From contig NW_027102661.1 of assembly GCF_036373705.1 (NCBI RefSeq), forward strand, positions 310,001-374,000: a stretch of 64,000 nucleotides of DNA, written 5' to 3'. This DNA comes from Amia ocellicauda (taxonomy: Eukaryota > Chordata > Actinopteri > Amiiformes > Amiidae). Numbering within the stretch: position 1 is the first letter of the stretch; the number at the start of each line of letters is the position of its first letter. The position numbers and the translations under genes are program-made. Under the pieces are notes generated by a model. The model saw only the letters and a program-made list of their open reading frames with translations, made no database searches and was not told the origin of the DNA. Below are positions 53,805 through 64,000 of the stretch, in pieces.

Positions 53805-54548
53805 TTAATAAGCTTCCCAACGATGGATTGATCCTGAGGATGGTCGCTCAGCACGGTCAGAGTAATGAGATATCGGAGTCAGATCAGGCTCCACCTCTTT
53901 ACACAGATGGAATTTTTGTCGCGTTTCCTGGTTAGGAACTGTGGATTGGGGCATGTTCAGACAGGCCATCGCCTGTAGGAAAGCATTCCAGCCTACAGGT
54001 CGGCGACTATCGGGTACCTTATTAGTGCTAGTGACACTCTTCAACAAATCAAACATGTGTGAACCTTTGATCAGTTGTCCTTTAAAAACAAATTCACCCT
54101 GTTCATTCCAAGCCGTTACCCGCGGTTTCTGAACCATTTTGTGCAGGATATATTCTGCATGTCTTTTGCTTCTGGCCGGCATGTTTCTCAAAACATCCGT
54201 TACAACATCTCCCTCTGAACTCTCAACAGGTTCGGTCACCGCAACATCTTTATCAACCGTACCCCCCGCATCAGCCCCAGAACCATTTTCTTGAGAGGCC
54301 ATGGTTAAAGTTAAAATGTTTTGATCTTTTTCACCCTGTCTAACCAAATGGAGGTAGCGCTGTAACGTGTTGGTATACAACTGGGCTTTGGAATACTGAT
54401 TTAAATCGGCCCTGGCCTGTATAGCTTTCATTTCAGAGTCCAGGTTGTTTTCGGCCGTTTGTCTAATGGGCTCTGGCCCGACAACATTTTTTCTCAGTTT
54501 CTCAAGCTGCTCCTGAGGGATCAAAAACATTTTCTGAGCATATTCCAT
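53805..54548 (-). CDS. Gene I, 247-residue conserved Polinton protein
   Basis: Open; the protein is indistinguishable by eye from copy 2. Confidence 0.75.
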   Translation of the reverse strand: MEYAQKMFLIPQEQLEKLRKNVVGPEPIRQTAENNLDSEMKAIQARADLNQYSKAQLYTNTLQRYLHLVRQGEKDQNILTLTMASQENGSGADAGGTVDKDVAVTEPVESSEGDVVTDVLRNMPARSKRHAEYILHKMVQKPRVTAWNEQGEFVFKGQLIKGSHMFDLLKSVTSTNKVPDSRRPVGWNAFLQAMACLNMPQSTVPNQETRQKFHLCKEVEPDLTPISHYSDRAERPSSGSIHRWEAY

Positions 54549-54550
54549 TA

Positions 54551-54886
54551 TTAACCCACTCTGGAAGCTAGAAGACTGGTTAGGAAAGGCACGGCTATGC
54601 TCAACAGCGGTCCTATAAAACCCCCGGTTTGATTAATCTTCTTTCTTTTTCTTTTAATAGAATACTTCTTATTAGCGATGATCTTGATAACCGCTTTTTG
54701 TTTTTTGAGTTTAGAATGTTGAGAAGGGGTTAGGGGTATATTACCACGTAAGATGTTAAAAGCTATTTCACACAGGGTCTCGATCAAATCCGAGGGGGCC
54801 CCTGCCAGCACAGCTTTCCTATGGCGCGGGCTCCCCTCAAATAACATTTGCAAAAGTGGCAGATTTCTTTTAATCCGAACAGACAT
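54551..54886 (-). CDS. Gene J, 111-residue basic/hydrophobic protein
   Basis: Open; like copy 2 except Ser is retained in the hydrophobic tail. Confidence 0.75.
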   Translation of the reverse strand: MSVRIKRNLPLLQMLFEGSPRHRKAVLAGAPSDLIETLCEIAFNILRGNIPLTPSQHSKLKKQKAVIKIIANKKYSIKRKRKKINQTGGFIGPLLSIAVPFLTSLLASRVG

Positions 54887-54892
54887 TCTTAT

Positions 54893-55563
54893 TTATTTCC
54901 TTTTCTTTAGCACATACACTGCCGGCCAATCGGGCGGGCACAAACCTGTTCTGAGGCGAAAGTCTTCTGGGGTTTGTGCTTTTAAGTCTGCAATCAAGTA
55001 CCCGTAGGGTTTTTTGGTGGCATCCTCAAATGCCTCCAAAAAGAACTTGGTCTGGTTAGGGTACATTTGACGAGCCAAGACGGTGACCTGTAGTTTATCT
55101 CTGGGGTTTTTAAAAAGAATTATATAATTGGCTTTAAATTAATAGTGCGGCTTTTTTTACCTTGAAAAAATAGATTTTGAACTAAATAAATAATACTTAA
55201 ATTCCTATGATGAGTGTACTTTGTGAAAGCTTTTTCCACTTCACTGTTGTCACCGGCCTGCTCCATCAGGTCATCAAGGATCACTAGATTAGTTTGACCG
55301 GGCGGGAACAAGTCATCGTCACACAACAAGGCGGGGAGACCTTGCACAAATTTCAGATTATTTTTTTTCGAAGCCAAATCATCGTAGAGAGGTTGCCAGC
55401 AAGAGTAACACCACACTATGTTGTCAAGAGCTTGGGACTTGGTTGCGTCCACATCTTCTATGATGTTCTTTATAAGATAGCTCTTCCCCGAATTGGAGGG
55501 ACCAGCTATAATACAGGAGAAAGGGTGTTGAAGTCTGTTATCAAAACCACCGCTAATATCCAT
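54893..55563 (-). pseudogene. ATP: Packaging ATPase with one-base deletion
   Basis: One A is missing in GGCTTTAAATT near 55132 (GGCATTTAAATT elsewhere). The open N-terminal 147 codons keep Walker A and Walker B; the C-terminal 61 codons are open in the original frame. Confidence 0.9.
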
Positions 55564-58500
55564 AAGGCAGAGTGGTATAATCAGTCTTCAACACTCTTTT
55601 ATTGTACACCACCCTGAATCGTTTGTTTAGTGATCTATTTTCCAACATTTACCCCTTTTTATTGCGATAGATCTGATTTCCGGCTGTAATAATCTCACGA
55701 GGAGGCGCGTCTTTCTCGGTTACAAAACTTTCTACCAGGGTCGTCAGAGACTTGATGTTAATGAGCTTGTTGTTACAATGGTTCAGAGTGAAACCCTTAA
55801 CTTTCATACAGGTCTTACCCGCAGCCGTTCTGTATGCGTAAGTCTTAGGACCCCCTGAAACAAACTCCACTATGTGGTCCTGAGGATCTAGTTCGCTCGT
55901 TAACTCCCCAAGGTAGTCCCCGAGGGGAGGGACCCAATCCCCTGGCCTGGTGACAAAGATTACAGAGTCAGTATCATGATAGAGCGTGCGTTCCTGCAAC
56001 TGATCCATTAAGTTGTACAGTTCAAGCCGGGCGTAAGCCGTGGTAACACCCGTCAGCGCTCTCTCTTCATCACTGTGCAGACAAGAGGTAGTTTGATTTT
56101 CAGTTTCCACACACGTTCTACACAGAGGGAACATCAATTTTCCCGAACACCAGTAAGGCAACACGGGTAAGAACAGCTCGCGAGGAGGGTACATGGTGAC
56201 TTTGATCAAACAAAAGTAATGTCCGATTTCGAGAAAGTCACGATAAACAATGGTTGGACGCCCCACCGGGTACATTTTGGTCTTGTTGACATAAGGGTAC
56301 AGACTGGTGAAATCATAGTAATCTTTAGGGGCCCTCCACTGGACCTGTGCCACGTGGTCATTTAAGAATTGAAAGTGTGATACTGCATGTTGTTTGGAAA
56401 ACATAAATTCTATAAACTGTTCAGGGGTTTTAATCAAGGTTGTGTTTAGACGGTAATTTCTTTCCCCAAACTTACCCCACAGACTGTTTAAAATCTGTTT
56501 GGACATTTGTCTCTTGGCGGGGTTTACAGTTATGTTCCCCGGCTCTAGACGGATCCCTTCCTTTTCAAAATATTGCTGAACGTATCGCTCTTTGGCCGCG
56601 GAGTCAACACACCATGAGGGATAGCCCGATGCCTCCTGTTTCCCTTTCAGATGGGTCATAATGTAATCAGCAAAAAGAGTATCAGATTTTTCAGAAAAAT
56701 GCCAAACCTCATTCACCTTACCGACTCTGTAACCTTTCTCCACCGCCTTGTCAAGCTCAATGCTACACCAGACACCCGTCAGCGCTCTCTCTTCATCACT
56801 GTGCAGACAAGAGGTAGTTTGATTTTCAGTTTCCACACACGTTCTACACAGAGGGAACATCAATTTTCCCGAACACCTGTAAGGCAACATGGGTAAGAAC
56901 AGCTCGCGAGGAGGGTACATGGTGACTTTGATCAAACCAAAGTAATGTCCGATTTCGAGAAAGTCACGATAAACAATGGTTGGACGCCCCACCGGGTACA
57001 TTTTGGTCTTGTTGACATAAGGGTACAGACTGGTGAAATCATAGTAATCTACTCTCTCACCCTCCTTTACCTCATAATGTAAACAGAGGGCGTTGGTACG
57101 ACCCCCAAATAACGCATCCCGGGGCTCTAGACGTTCAGGAAAGTCCAAGGTTTCCATAAACCGTTGTACCCCCGCTTCCTGTTGCTTCAGGGTCGTCCAC
57201 TCGTGTTTCCAAATCACCAGCACGTTCAAACCATAGGTGTTTTTTAAAGTTTCAATTCGTTCCTGGAAATCATAGTACATATCACCGCAGAGTTTTTGTG
57301 TTACGGGGTTAAAGGTGTTTGGGTCGAAGCACTGAGGACAGCCATGGTAAATACAACCTGCAAACTCATAAGCGGTACGCCGCCCGGACACGTCGCTAAA
57401 ACCGTCTAAGTAGTAAGGCCCCATTTTGACTTCCCCTTGATTTAAAGCATGTCTGATGAAGATGTTATCCCGGGCACTCAGGTATTCCAGCCACTGTATG
57501 GAGACAGTCGAAAAGTTCTTTTGTCTAGCACGATAGTTGTCAGAAGTGGTGACCGCTATAGTGTTTTTCTGCAAGAAATTGGACCGATACATTTTCATGC
57601 AGAGAGACGCTATGGTCACACTTTGCAAAGGGTCGAGACCCGATGTGTTGATAACCTCGGCGCAGAAACGCACACAGGCTTCTTTAAGGATCACCACATC
57701 ATTTTTACAATAAGCGGCCATCTCTTCTCGGAAATCAAAAACACCTCCCTTAACCGTATTGTACCATTTAAAGAATTCCTCCCTCTCATGAGACATCATA
57801 GTATCAACCCCATAATAAGAGGCGGGCGGGTAGGACCCTCGATAATTTTGAGTGTCCTTAGTATTAAAAAAATGGCAGAACCAACCTTTCTTCTGAGCCT
57901 CAAAACCCAGAGCCTTAGGCAAAGCGCTCAATTTCATGGGGAGGAAATTTAACGAGTCTATGTAACGTTAGTTGAAAGCTTCGTCGGTGAAACACATGAT
58001 CTTGCTACCCTGAGCTATTATTTTTGGGGTCACCCCATTTTCCACCAGATACTTCATCAAAATGTAAGAATCATAACCCTTAGCATTGTGGGCAATAAAT
58101 GTGTAATTGAGGTATTTTGGACCGCGATACCGCGTAAAGAAATCCCTGACACAACTCTCACCGCTAGCTGACCACTCACGATCCAACATGTCAATACAGT
58201 GTATATAATTAGCAACGTGGACCCCGTTTTCTTGCCGGCATTCAAAAGCAAAAAAGACATACCGGTTGTGCGGCGGCTCCTTTTTAACCGGCTGAATAAA
58301 GCACTGGTGTTCGGACCCCGGGGTTAAATCAGCATTACAGATCCTGCATCTCGGCTCCAGACATTTGTGTGGTTTAACCTCATGAAAACGGTACTGGAGG
58401 CAACACTGCGGGCAATATTTAGTTTGATCACAATAACTCCGTTTTTTAACCCCCTCAGCAGCGGCCCTCTGTACCTTATGCTCGGAAAAACAGAACGCTG

Positions 58501-59916
58501 AGAGACAAATCCTTAAGCAATCTTTACATCGGATGGTAGGGGCCAAACCCTTACGACATTGCGGATTGAAACAGACGTTACAGTAACCGTCACAGCGGTG
58601 CTTAAGCTTATCATTGAAGGCCTTATAACACCAATGACAAACATACGAACAACCCAAAAAAGCCGTCAAACTCTTTATTCCAAAGTAATGACTATCACTT
58701 AGGAAGAGAAACAGTGTCTGTGTATGGGTTTCAGGATGTATCTGAAATTTCACAAATACTTCCTTTACCTCACAACGGTACCACACAACAATTTTTAAAG
58801 ACAACAACTCCTCAAACTTGGTGATGTCTGAAAAGGTAACCATCTGTTGAGAGTTTAAGCCGGCCCTCTGATGAAGCATTAAAGCCTCTTGCAGAGCTTG
58901 GGGTTCAGGCATGTCGGGGGTGAGTAGTTTTATTAAACTGTAAGCAAAACAGAGCTTATTGTCCCCACTGGAACTCACCACTAATTGCCTGAGCTTGGTC
59001 CTAATTATGTCGTTCTTCAAGCATTTCGACAGTCTTCTAAGCGCCCCACCCTCAGGGTTACGAACCACATTCATTACCAGAGACAGACTTTCATCAGCTA
59101 AGATGGCTGCGTTACTTTGCAATAACGCTTCGATTTTAGCCAGACATCTAAATTATCTCCACTCAGCATTACAGATAGGTTGCTAAACAAATCATCCCCT
59201 CTGAGTTCTAACTGTACAACATCTCGAGGTCTGACCCTTTCAGCAACCTGTTCAAGCATTTTCTGCAAGGCCTCGTGTATGTTGACAAATATTTCTGCAT
59301 AATTGTCACAATTTAAAAGTTCTGCAAAATTAAAACGCTGAATCATTTCAAAATTGTTATAGGCCGGTCTATCTATAATCACGGGATCACTGGTACTCTT
59401 GGACACATCATCATTTTGAACAAAGCCTTCACCCCCTACATTCTCACAGAGCATGTCCTCCACAGCCTTATCAGTCTCAGAACCCTCCACATTCCGAACA
59501 CCCCCACTGCTGACATCTACAAAACCCCCTTTTTGAGGAGGCTCATTTAAAGCCTGTAAAAGTCCTTCAAAGATATCCAACCGGTTAATGTCAAGACCCT
59601 CCTCTATAGTGATGGCTGCTTCTGCCGCCATCCTGTGTTCTAATTGTCTCAAATCATTTATAATAGGGGCAGAATTTGGTCGGGGTAGCTCCTCCAAAGC
59701 CTCCACCATTTCAAACAAATCGGGGTGAACTAGGGGGTGAGCCTCTATAAGCGCTACCGGTGGGAGGTGGTTATTTAGATCATTGACCATCTGTAACAGG
59801 TCGGGGTTCACCGGTAAGTCTGTTAATTCACATTCTATCGGTGGTAATTGGGGGTTATTTAAATCATTTATCATTTGTAATAGTTCCAGGTTCATTGGGA
59901 CATCAGAGGAGTTCAC
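55553..59916 (-). pseudogene. POLB: Family B DNA polymerase with internal duplicated block
   Basis: Breaks: N-terminal frame change near 59152 and TAA at 57968-57970 (shared), and TAA at 55649-55651 (shared with copy 2). Between them 762 codons are open, but this includes an in-frame 278-bp block (56047-56324) duplicated from the Pol A region that replaced about 43 bp between Pol B and Pol C. The product would contain Pol A twice and lack part of the palm. Confidence 0.9.
56047..56324 (-). repeat. Ectopic copy of PolB segment 56773-57050
   Basis: 278 bp matching 56773-57050. Left junction shares one base and right junction shares AATCT with the replaced site. At the position where copies 2 and 4 read ACATGGG, this block reads ACACGGG like copies 1 and 3, so the donor was another array member, not the adjacent parent segment. 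Confidence 0.88.
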
Positions 59917-60078
59917 AACAGGGCCGGGGATGTTCTCTCGGGAAGGTCTTTTTGGGGCCCTAGCTTGTTCATAATCCTTTAGTTTGTGAGTTCTTTTACC
60001 AAGTCAGGACATTTTTTAATTTATTTTTTATTTTTCCAACAACCCACAATAGTAAGGCGTTTTGTGTCTATTAAAACA

Positions 60079-60680
60079 TTAAATACTGTACAATTCGTTA
60101 GTAAGGGTATTAATAAGGGTGTTTTGGCTCTCTATCACCAGGTTTTGCCCCACTAACACAAGTCTTTGATTTTGTAACAAAGTATGTAGCAACTCATGCC
60201 GACCTTCAGGAAGTAGCTCCGGGGGCTGGTGGCCTGGCTCAGCTTCAAAGGATGGTCGCTCCGGTAAATCTCGGTCGAAGGAGGCAGGGAGCGAGCGTAT
60301 ACTCATGGACGGAGACCAAGAAGGCCTTTGCGGTGACACCCTGGCCAAGCGCGGGGAACTGTTCCGCGTTTCTGTAGCCAAGAAATGGGTCTGGGGGGAC
60401 GATGTTGAAACCAGGCCGTCGTTGGGTGGTGTGTCAGCCCTGACTGACGGCGACCCATGAGGTTGTTGGATGCCTCTATTTGTTCCGCCCGACAATGCGG
60501 CGGGCTGAATCTGGGGTGTTGAATTACCCCCAGAAGGCTGTGGCCTGAGTAGATGTTGGGGGGTCTCCAAGACCACCGTGGGGGATCCACTCGGTGATCT
60601 CACCGGGGAAGATGTTTGATCCCACTTAGACGGGGTAATTGTTCTCAATAGCTCATCCACAGAATGACTATCCCAAGAGT
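60079..60680 (-). CDS. Gene M, Pro/Ser-rich 3' exon
   Basis: Open. Private changes include Ser for Arg in SPSGSP, His for Gln and a Ser for Arg at the third-last residue. Acceptor before 60680 conserved. Confidence 0.6.
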
Positions 60681-61191
60681 CTTGGGAAGAATAAAAATAT
60701 ACATTACATTTACATCTTTAAACGGCGACAAAAATCAAACTTAAAACAACATGTCCAGGACATTCAAAACCTTTAGCTTTTTTAGACCTTTGAAAATAGC
60801 CTTAGACATTCACTACAACGCAATATTATTTACAGACAATATATTTATTAGGACTTGATAATAAATGTAAAACAGAGAAGCCGCTGTAAATAAACTGTTT
60901 CTTAAATGTTTCTTTAAAAACTGTAATATTGTTAATAAAACACACACACACACAACAACATTTCATTTTTAAACGAACCTTCCAAGTGTAAACGCTTCCT
61001 GATCCCGGGACTTCCTGTTTCACAAACGTTTTCACGATCTGTTTAAATATTAAATACAATGAACACCTTCAAGCCTTTTCCTACAACCACTTTAAAACAG
61101 AAGTATAATAGCGGGAGATAAGCCAAACAACTTACTAAACCCTTTCGGACGGCTTTACTTCCTAACCAGACGGTACGGCAATCGGTCATTT

Positions 61192-62112
61192 CTAAACACG
61201 TTCCCCAGAAACAAGCCTAGACCTGTCCGGACTTCTAAAGATCTTTCCCAGAACCCCCCGCCCTACAGGAAACGGTCACCCATCGCTTAAATATTAGCCC
61301 TCAACGGGCAAACAAAGCCCTTTTAAAAACATTAAAGTTTGAATGATCTTACTTACCTCCACAGAATAATCGTTTCTTATGTTTTTCGGCTGGTTTAGCT
61401 TTTTGCACCGCTGTGAAGGTAAGAGACATGTTTAACCTTTAACCACACCGCTTTATAAAAAGCTTTAACCTCTTACAGGCTGCAGATATATACTCACAGC
61501 TATCAGATACCGGGGCTGACGGCCTTTCAGATTCTTGAAAGGTTACGGTTCTCGAAGGTAAAACGAAACAAGCCCTCGATGTGGAAGGCCTTTCGTTGTC
61601 TCGAACCACATTTCTTAATACTGTTAGACAGGATAATTTTTTTAAATTAACAAAACTGGACTCAAACATCTTACAGAATCGTTATACAAACAAACAGGGG
61701 TTTAGTTCTTACCCGGTCGGCAGACAGCCTGTCTAGGGACAACCACTTCTCTTGGTCGAGACATTAATCATAGGCCTTTCGATAGTTTCTGTGTAATTAA
61801 AGAGACCGGCATTAATATATATTAAAACGTTTTCATAACTCTAATGAGCCGCTTCAAAACCACACACACCCATACATAAGAACCCATGAGCGCAAACACA
61901 AAAATCTTACCGTCGTTGTTCCAGATGATCTCCTCAGCGTTGGGAATTAACTCCTGTTGACTGGCTGAAAAATAATTTCACAGAACTTAAAACAGATGTT
62001 ATAGCCTTATTTACAATACATGCACACAACATGCTCTGAGTCAATGAAAATAATCTGAAGACTTGCCTAAAAACTCGTTTAAATCGACGTCGCTGATGTT
62101 GTTTCCGGACAT
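61192..62112 (-). pseudogene. Gene N, six-exon spliced gene, 8-bp deletion in exon 3
   Basis: Exon 1 (ATG 62112) has no base loss. Exon 3 lacks 8 bp (GGTCGAGACATT where copy 3 has GGTCGATCCTCGGAGACATT), shifting frame. Exon 4 at 61498-61620, exon 5 at 61357-61410, exon 6 at 61192-61262; splice sites conserved. TATA at 62178-62185; the upstream CCAAT region is deleted at 62241/62242. Confidence 0.58.
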
Positions 62113-62539
62113 TGTTGATCTTTAGTCTTAAATCGAAAGGTCAGTATGAGTCTGTCGAGCTGAAGACCAGACCTTCATACTTATACTGATGGCCACATGC
62201 CGGATCTGCTTGTAAGGCATTGTTCTGGTCTGGCCTTTGTGCATCAAGACCTATAGTCAACAAACCACTAAGAATATTGCAGGCCTTTATAAGCGCTAAA
62301 AAACAACCTGAGCCAAGAAACTAACTATAAAGATCTAAAATAACTAGCGCTTTTACAGTGATTTTTTTTTTTTTTTTAATAGCGATGCTTTGTTTGGTAT
62401 TAAACAAGTCACAAACTACTCAGAACAGCGTTTATCCCCGCAAAAGAGATATTTGGGTTTATTTTACAAAGCTTATAAATTATATAGGTTAAAAGTATTC
62501 TGAATGTTTTGATACCACATGCCATACGTACTGTTGTCT

Positions 62540-63228
62540 GAGCCCACCCCCGCCACCCATGGTGTGAGTGATTTAGCCTTGAGTGTTGTGATCTATTTAG
62601 CATTGAGTGATCAGTTGTTTTTATTTTTTAAACGATTCCTTATCATCAGGGATTGAGACTGCTAAAATACCTTAAAAGCATATCCTTATCTTAAGTCTAA
62701 CTCTTATGAGCTTTAAGACCCTAGAATGTATTTAAGTAAAACGACTGAACACATTATGTGAGAGATAAAATATAACCACAGCTTTTTTTTTTTTTTTTTT
62801 ACAAAAACAATTAACCTATACACACAAACACCCACACACACACCCTCTTTTTTAATTTTATTTTTAATTAAATTTGAGGGGAGAGACAGAGCCAGATACA
62901 GTGTGGATAACATAAGTACCCTATGCAAAACAGGCATTGTTAGGACCTGGGATCATAACAGACAACAGAACTTGTTGATCTTATAAAATGATTGGGCGAG
63001 AGAGAGAGAGAGACAGACAGAGACAGTGTGAATATGATAAACGCACTATTCAAAACTGGCATTGTTAAGACCTGGGACCATTACAGACAACAGAACTTGT
63101 TGATCTTATAACGGTTTAGATTTACTAAACCATTACATGTATATTTAAAAAAGACCCCCAAACACTACAGGAAGAGCCGACCCATTCACACTCTACAGTT
63201 GACCAACAAGAAAAACAAGAAAAACAGG
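62540..63228. other. Right-end unique region present only in copy 4
   Basis: From the point where copies 1-3 are truncated to the right inverted repeat. Contains a poly-T/A tract near 62785-62803, CA-rich and GA-rich runs, and an imperfect tandem duplication (62882-63111). No convincing gene; the minus-strand frame 62713-62937 is low-complexity. Confidence 0.7.
62882..63111. repeat. Imperfect tandem duplication, period about 125 bp
   Basis: Units ending ...GACAACAGAACTTGTTGATC-TTATAA at 62986 and 63111; both contain GGCATTGTTA(A/G)GACCTGGGA and begin with GAGA/CAGA-rich sequence. Confidence 0.8.
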
Positions 63229-63413
63229 TTATGGGCGGCCTTGTTGTTCAGGGTTTTATGGGTGTACACTTTCTGACGGATATGACGTAGGAATAATTAA
63301 GGAAATAACTCTACCTAAAATCACGCCTCCCAATTATGACGTAGGAATATTAATAAGCTTAGGGCATACGTCATAACAAAATAGGCCGCGCCCATAAAAC
63401 CCTACTATCTACT
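63229..63413 (-). repeat. Right terminal inverted repeat, copy 4
   Basis: 185-bp reverse complement of the left repeat, ending ...CCCTACTATCTACT. The only right terminus in the window. Confidence 0.95.
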
Positions 63414-63419
63414 CATAAG
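63414..63419. other. Right target-site duplication of copy 4
   Basis: CATAAG, identical to 47317-47322. Confidence 0.92.
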
Positions 63420-64000
63420 AGTAACAGCAATGTCGCCGATCCTGCTACGGTCGTATTGTAACAGCAACAACATGTATCGATTTTAAAACTGTCAGTTCCA
63501 GCGCCTCGCAAAGCTACCCTTCTGTGATCGTTTGTTCTCAAGGGTCAGGATTTCTTGACACTCCGAGGGATGGCCGGCCGCGTTACAGGGACAGATAACA
63601 CGGCACTAGCACGCGTGCACCACGGGTTGTTTCCGCCCGGTTTCGAACCAGGGACCTTTCGCGTGTGAGGCGAACGTGATAGCCACTACACTACGGAAAC
63701 CGACCTGTCCTGGTGTTTCGAATGGCTCCCATCGAAGCCGGCTGGTAAAACGCGCACAGGCGTTTCCCGTGGGCCAGCCTGTGAGATAAAGGTTTCTATT
63801 TTCACTGACCTATTTTGCATTGCTCAAGGACACATCAGGACACTTTGGAAACTCTTTCAAAGGAAGAACGCCCTGAGCTATGACAAGACTTACACTTACC
63901 CCAACAAGGTGATGCTCAATGGCTTGTTCAAACAGCTGCTGCTCGTCTTGTGCCACCATCAGACAATCACAGAGCTATTGTGCCTTCTACACCTTACGGT
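63420..64000. repeat. Host type-B tRNA repeat unit continuing into type A
   Basis: Starts AGTAACAGCAATGTCGCCG like the type-B unit at 46730, carries tRNA-Val(CAC) and ends with CTACACCTTACGGT, the beginning of a type-A unit. Host array therefore continues beyond the window. Confidence 0.85.
63628..63700 (-). tRNA. tRNA-Val(CAC)
   Basis: 73 nt; anticodon CAC in TTCGC-CTCACAC-GCGAA; all stems pair with one T-G wobble in the T stem (CCTGG/CCGGG). Confidence 0.92.

Larger units (their letters stand above)
47323..63413 (+). mobile_element. Maverick/Polinton element, copy 4, both termini present (16,091 bp)
   Basis: Flanked by CATAAG duplications and bounded by 185-bp inverted repeats, AG at the left and CT at the right. 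This is the reference for element ends. Its genes are nevertheless damaged: integrase (35-bp deletion and nonsense), ATPase (one-base deletion), PolB (several lesions and a duplicated block) and the shared penton and capsid deletions. Confidence 0.96.

Overview
The window comes from a vertebrate nuclear genome. Genuine vertebrate-type valine tRNA genes sit in locally repeated flanking DNA. A teleost or amphibian is my guess; the sequence does not settle it. About 95% of the window is four head-to-tail copies of one Maverick/Polinton-type element, the kind described as an endogenous adintovirus. Copy 1 is 1-14134 (its left end lies outside the window), copy 2 is 15349-30300, copy 3 is 30771-46061 and copy 4 is 47323-63413. 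Copy 4 has both ends: 16,091 bp, 185-bp terminal inverted repeats with AG...CT termini, and a 6-bp target duplication (CATAAG), all diagnostic of Polintons. Copies 1-3 lack the right terminal 874 bp at one identical junction. Copy 2 also lacks its left end. The copies are separated by 0.5-1.3 kb of host repeat carrying tRNA-Val(AAC) and tRNA-Val(CAC), and one of these host units preserves a paralogous unoccupied insertion site. Each unit has the same layout. Rightward genes are: A (unknown, left end); B (Cys/His HPSQ-motif protein); C (Bcl-2-like with an MGN acylation-type N-terminus); D (retroviral-type integrase with chromodomain); E (minor capsid/penton-like); F (pX/pVI-like basic core protein); G (double-jelly-roll major capsid protein); H (adenain-like cysteine protease). 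Leftward genes, read from the right, are: N (a predicted six-exon spliced gene with all introns in phase 1); M (Pro/Ser-rich protein, probably a spliced 3' exon); L (protein-primed type family B DNA polymerase); K (A32/FtsK-like packaging ATPase); J (111-aa basic/hydrophobic protein); I (247-aa conserved Polinton protein). The two gene blocks converge on a poly(A)-signal-rich spacer between H and I. Together they cover integration (D), replication (L), packaging (K), capsid (E, F, G) and maturation (H), plus a putative early/host-interaction set (A, B, C, N, M). No copy is intact. Integrase is open only in copy 1, major capsid protein only in copy 3, ATPase in copies 1-3, protease and I in all copies (protease slightly shortened in copy 4), and B in copies 2 and 3. 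Polymerase is broken everywhere. Several lesions occur at the same base in all four copies: the polymerase in-frame TAA, a polymerase N-terminal frameshift, a penton frameshift, and Asp-to-Ala in Exo I. The array therefore grew by duplication of one already damaged integrant in the host genome, not by four independent insertions. Relationships among copies switch along the unit (2+4 against 1+3 on the left, 1+2 against 3+4 on the right), showing recombination or gene conversion within the array.
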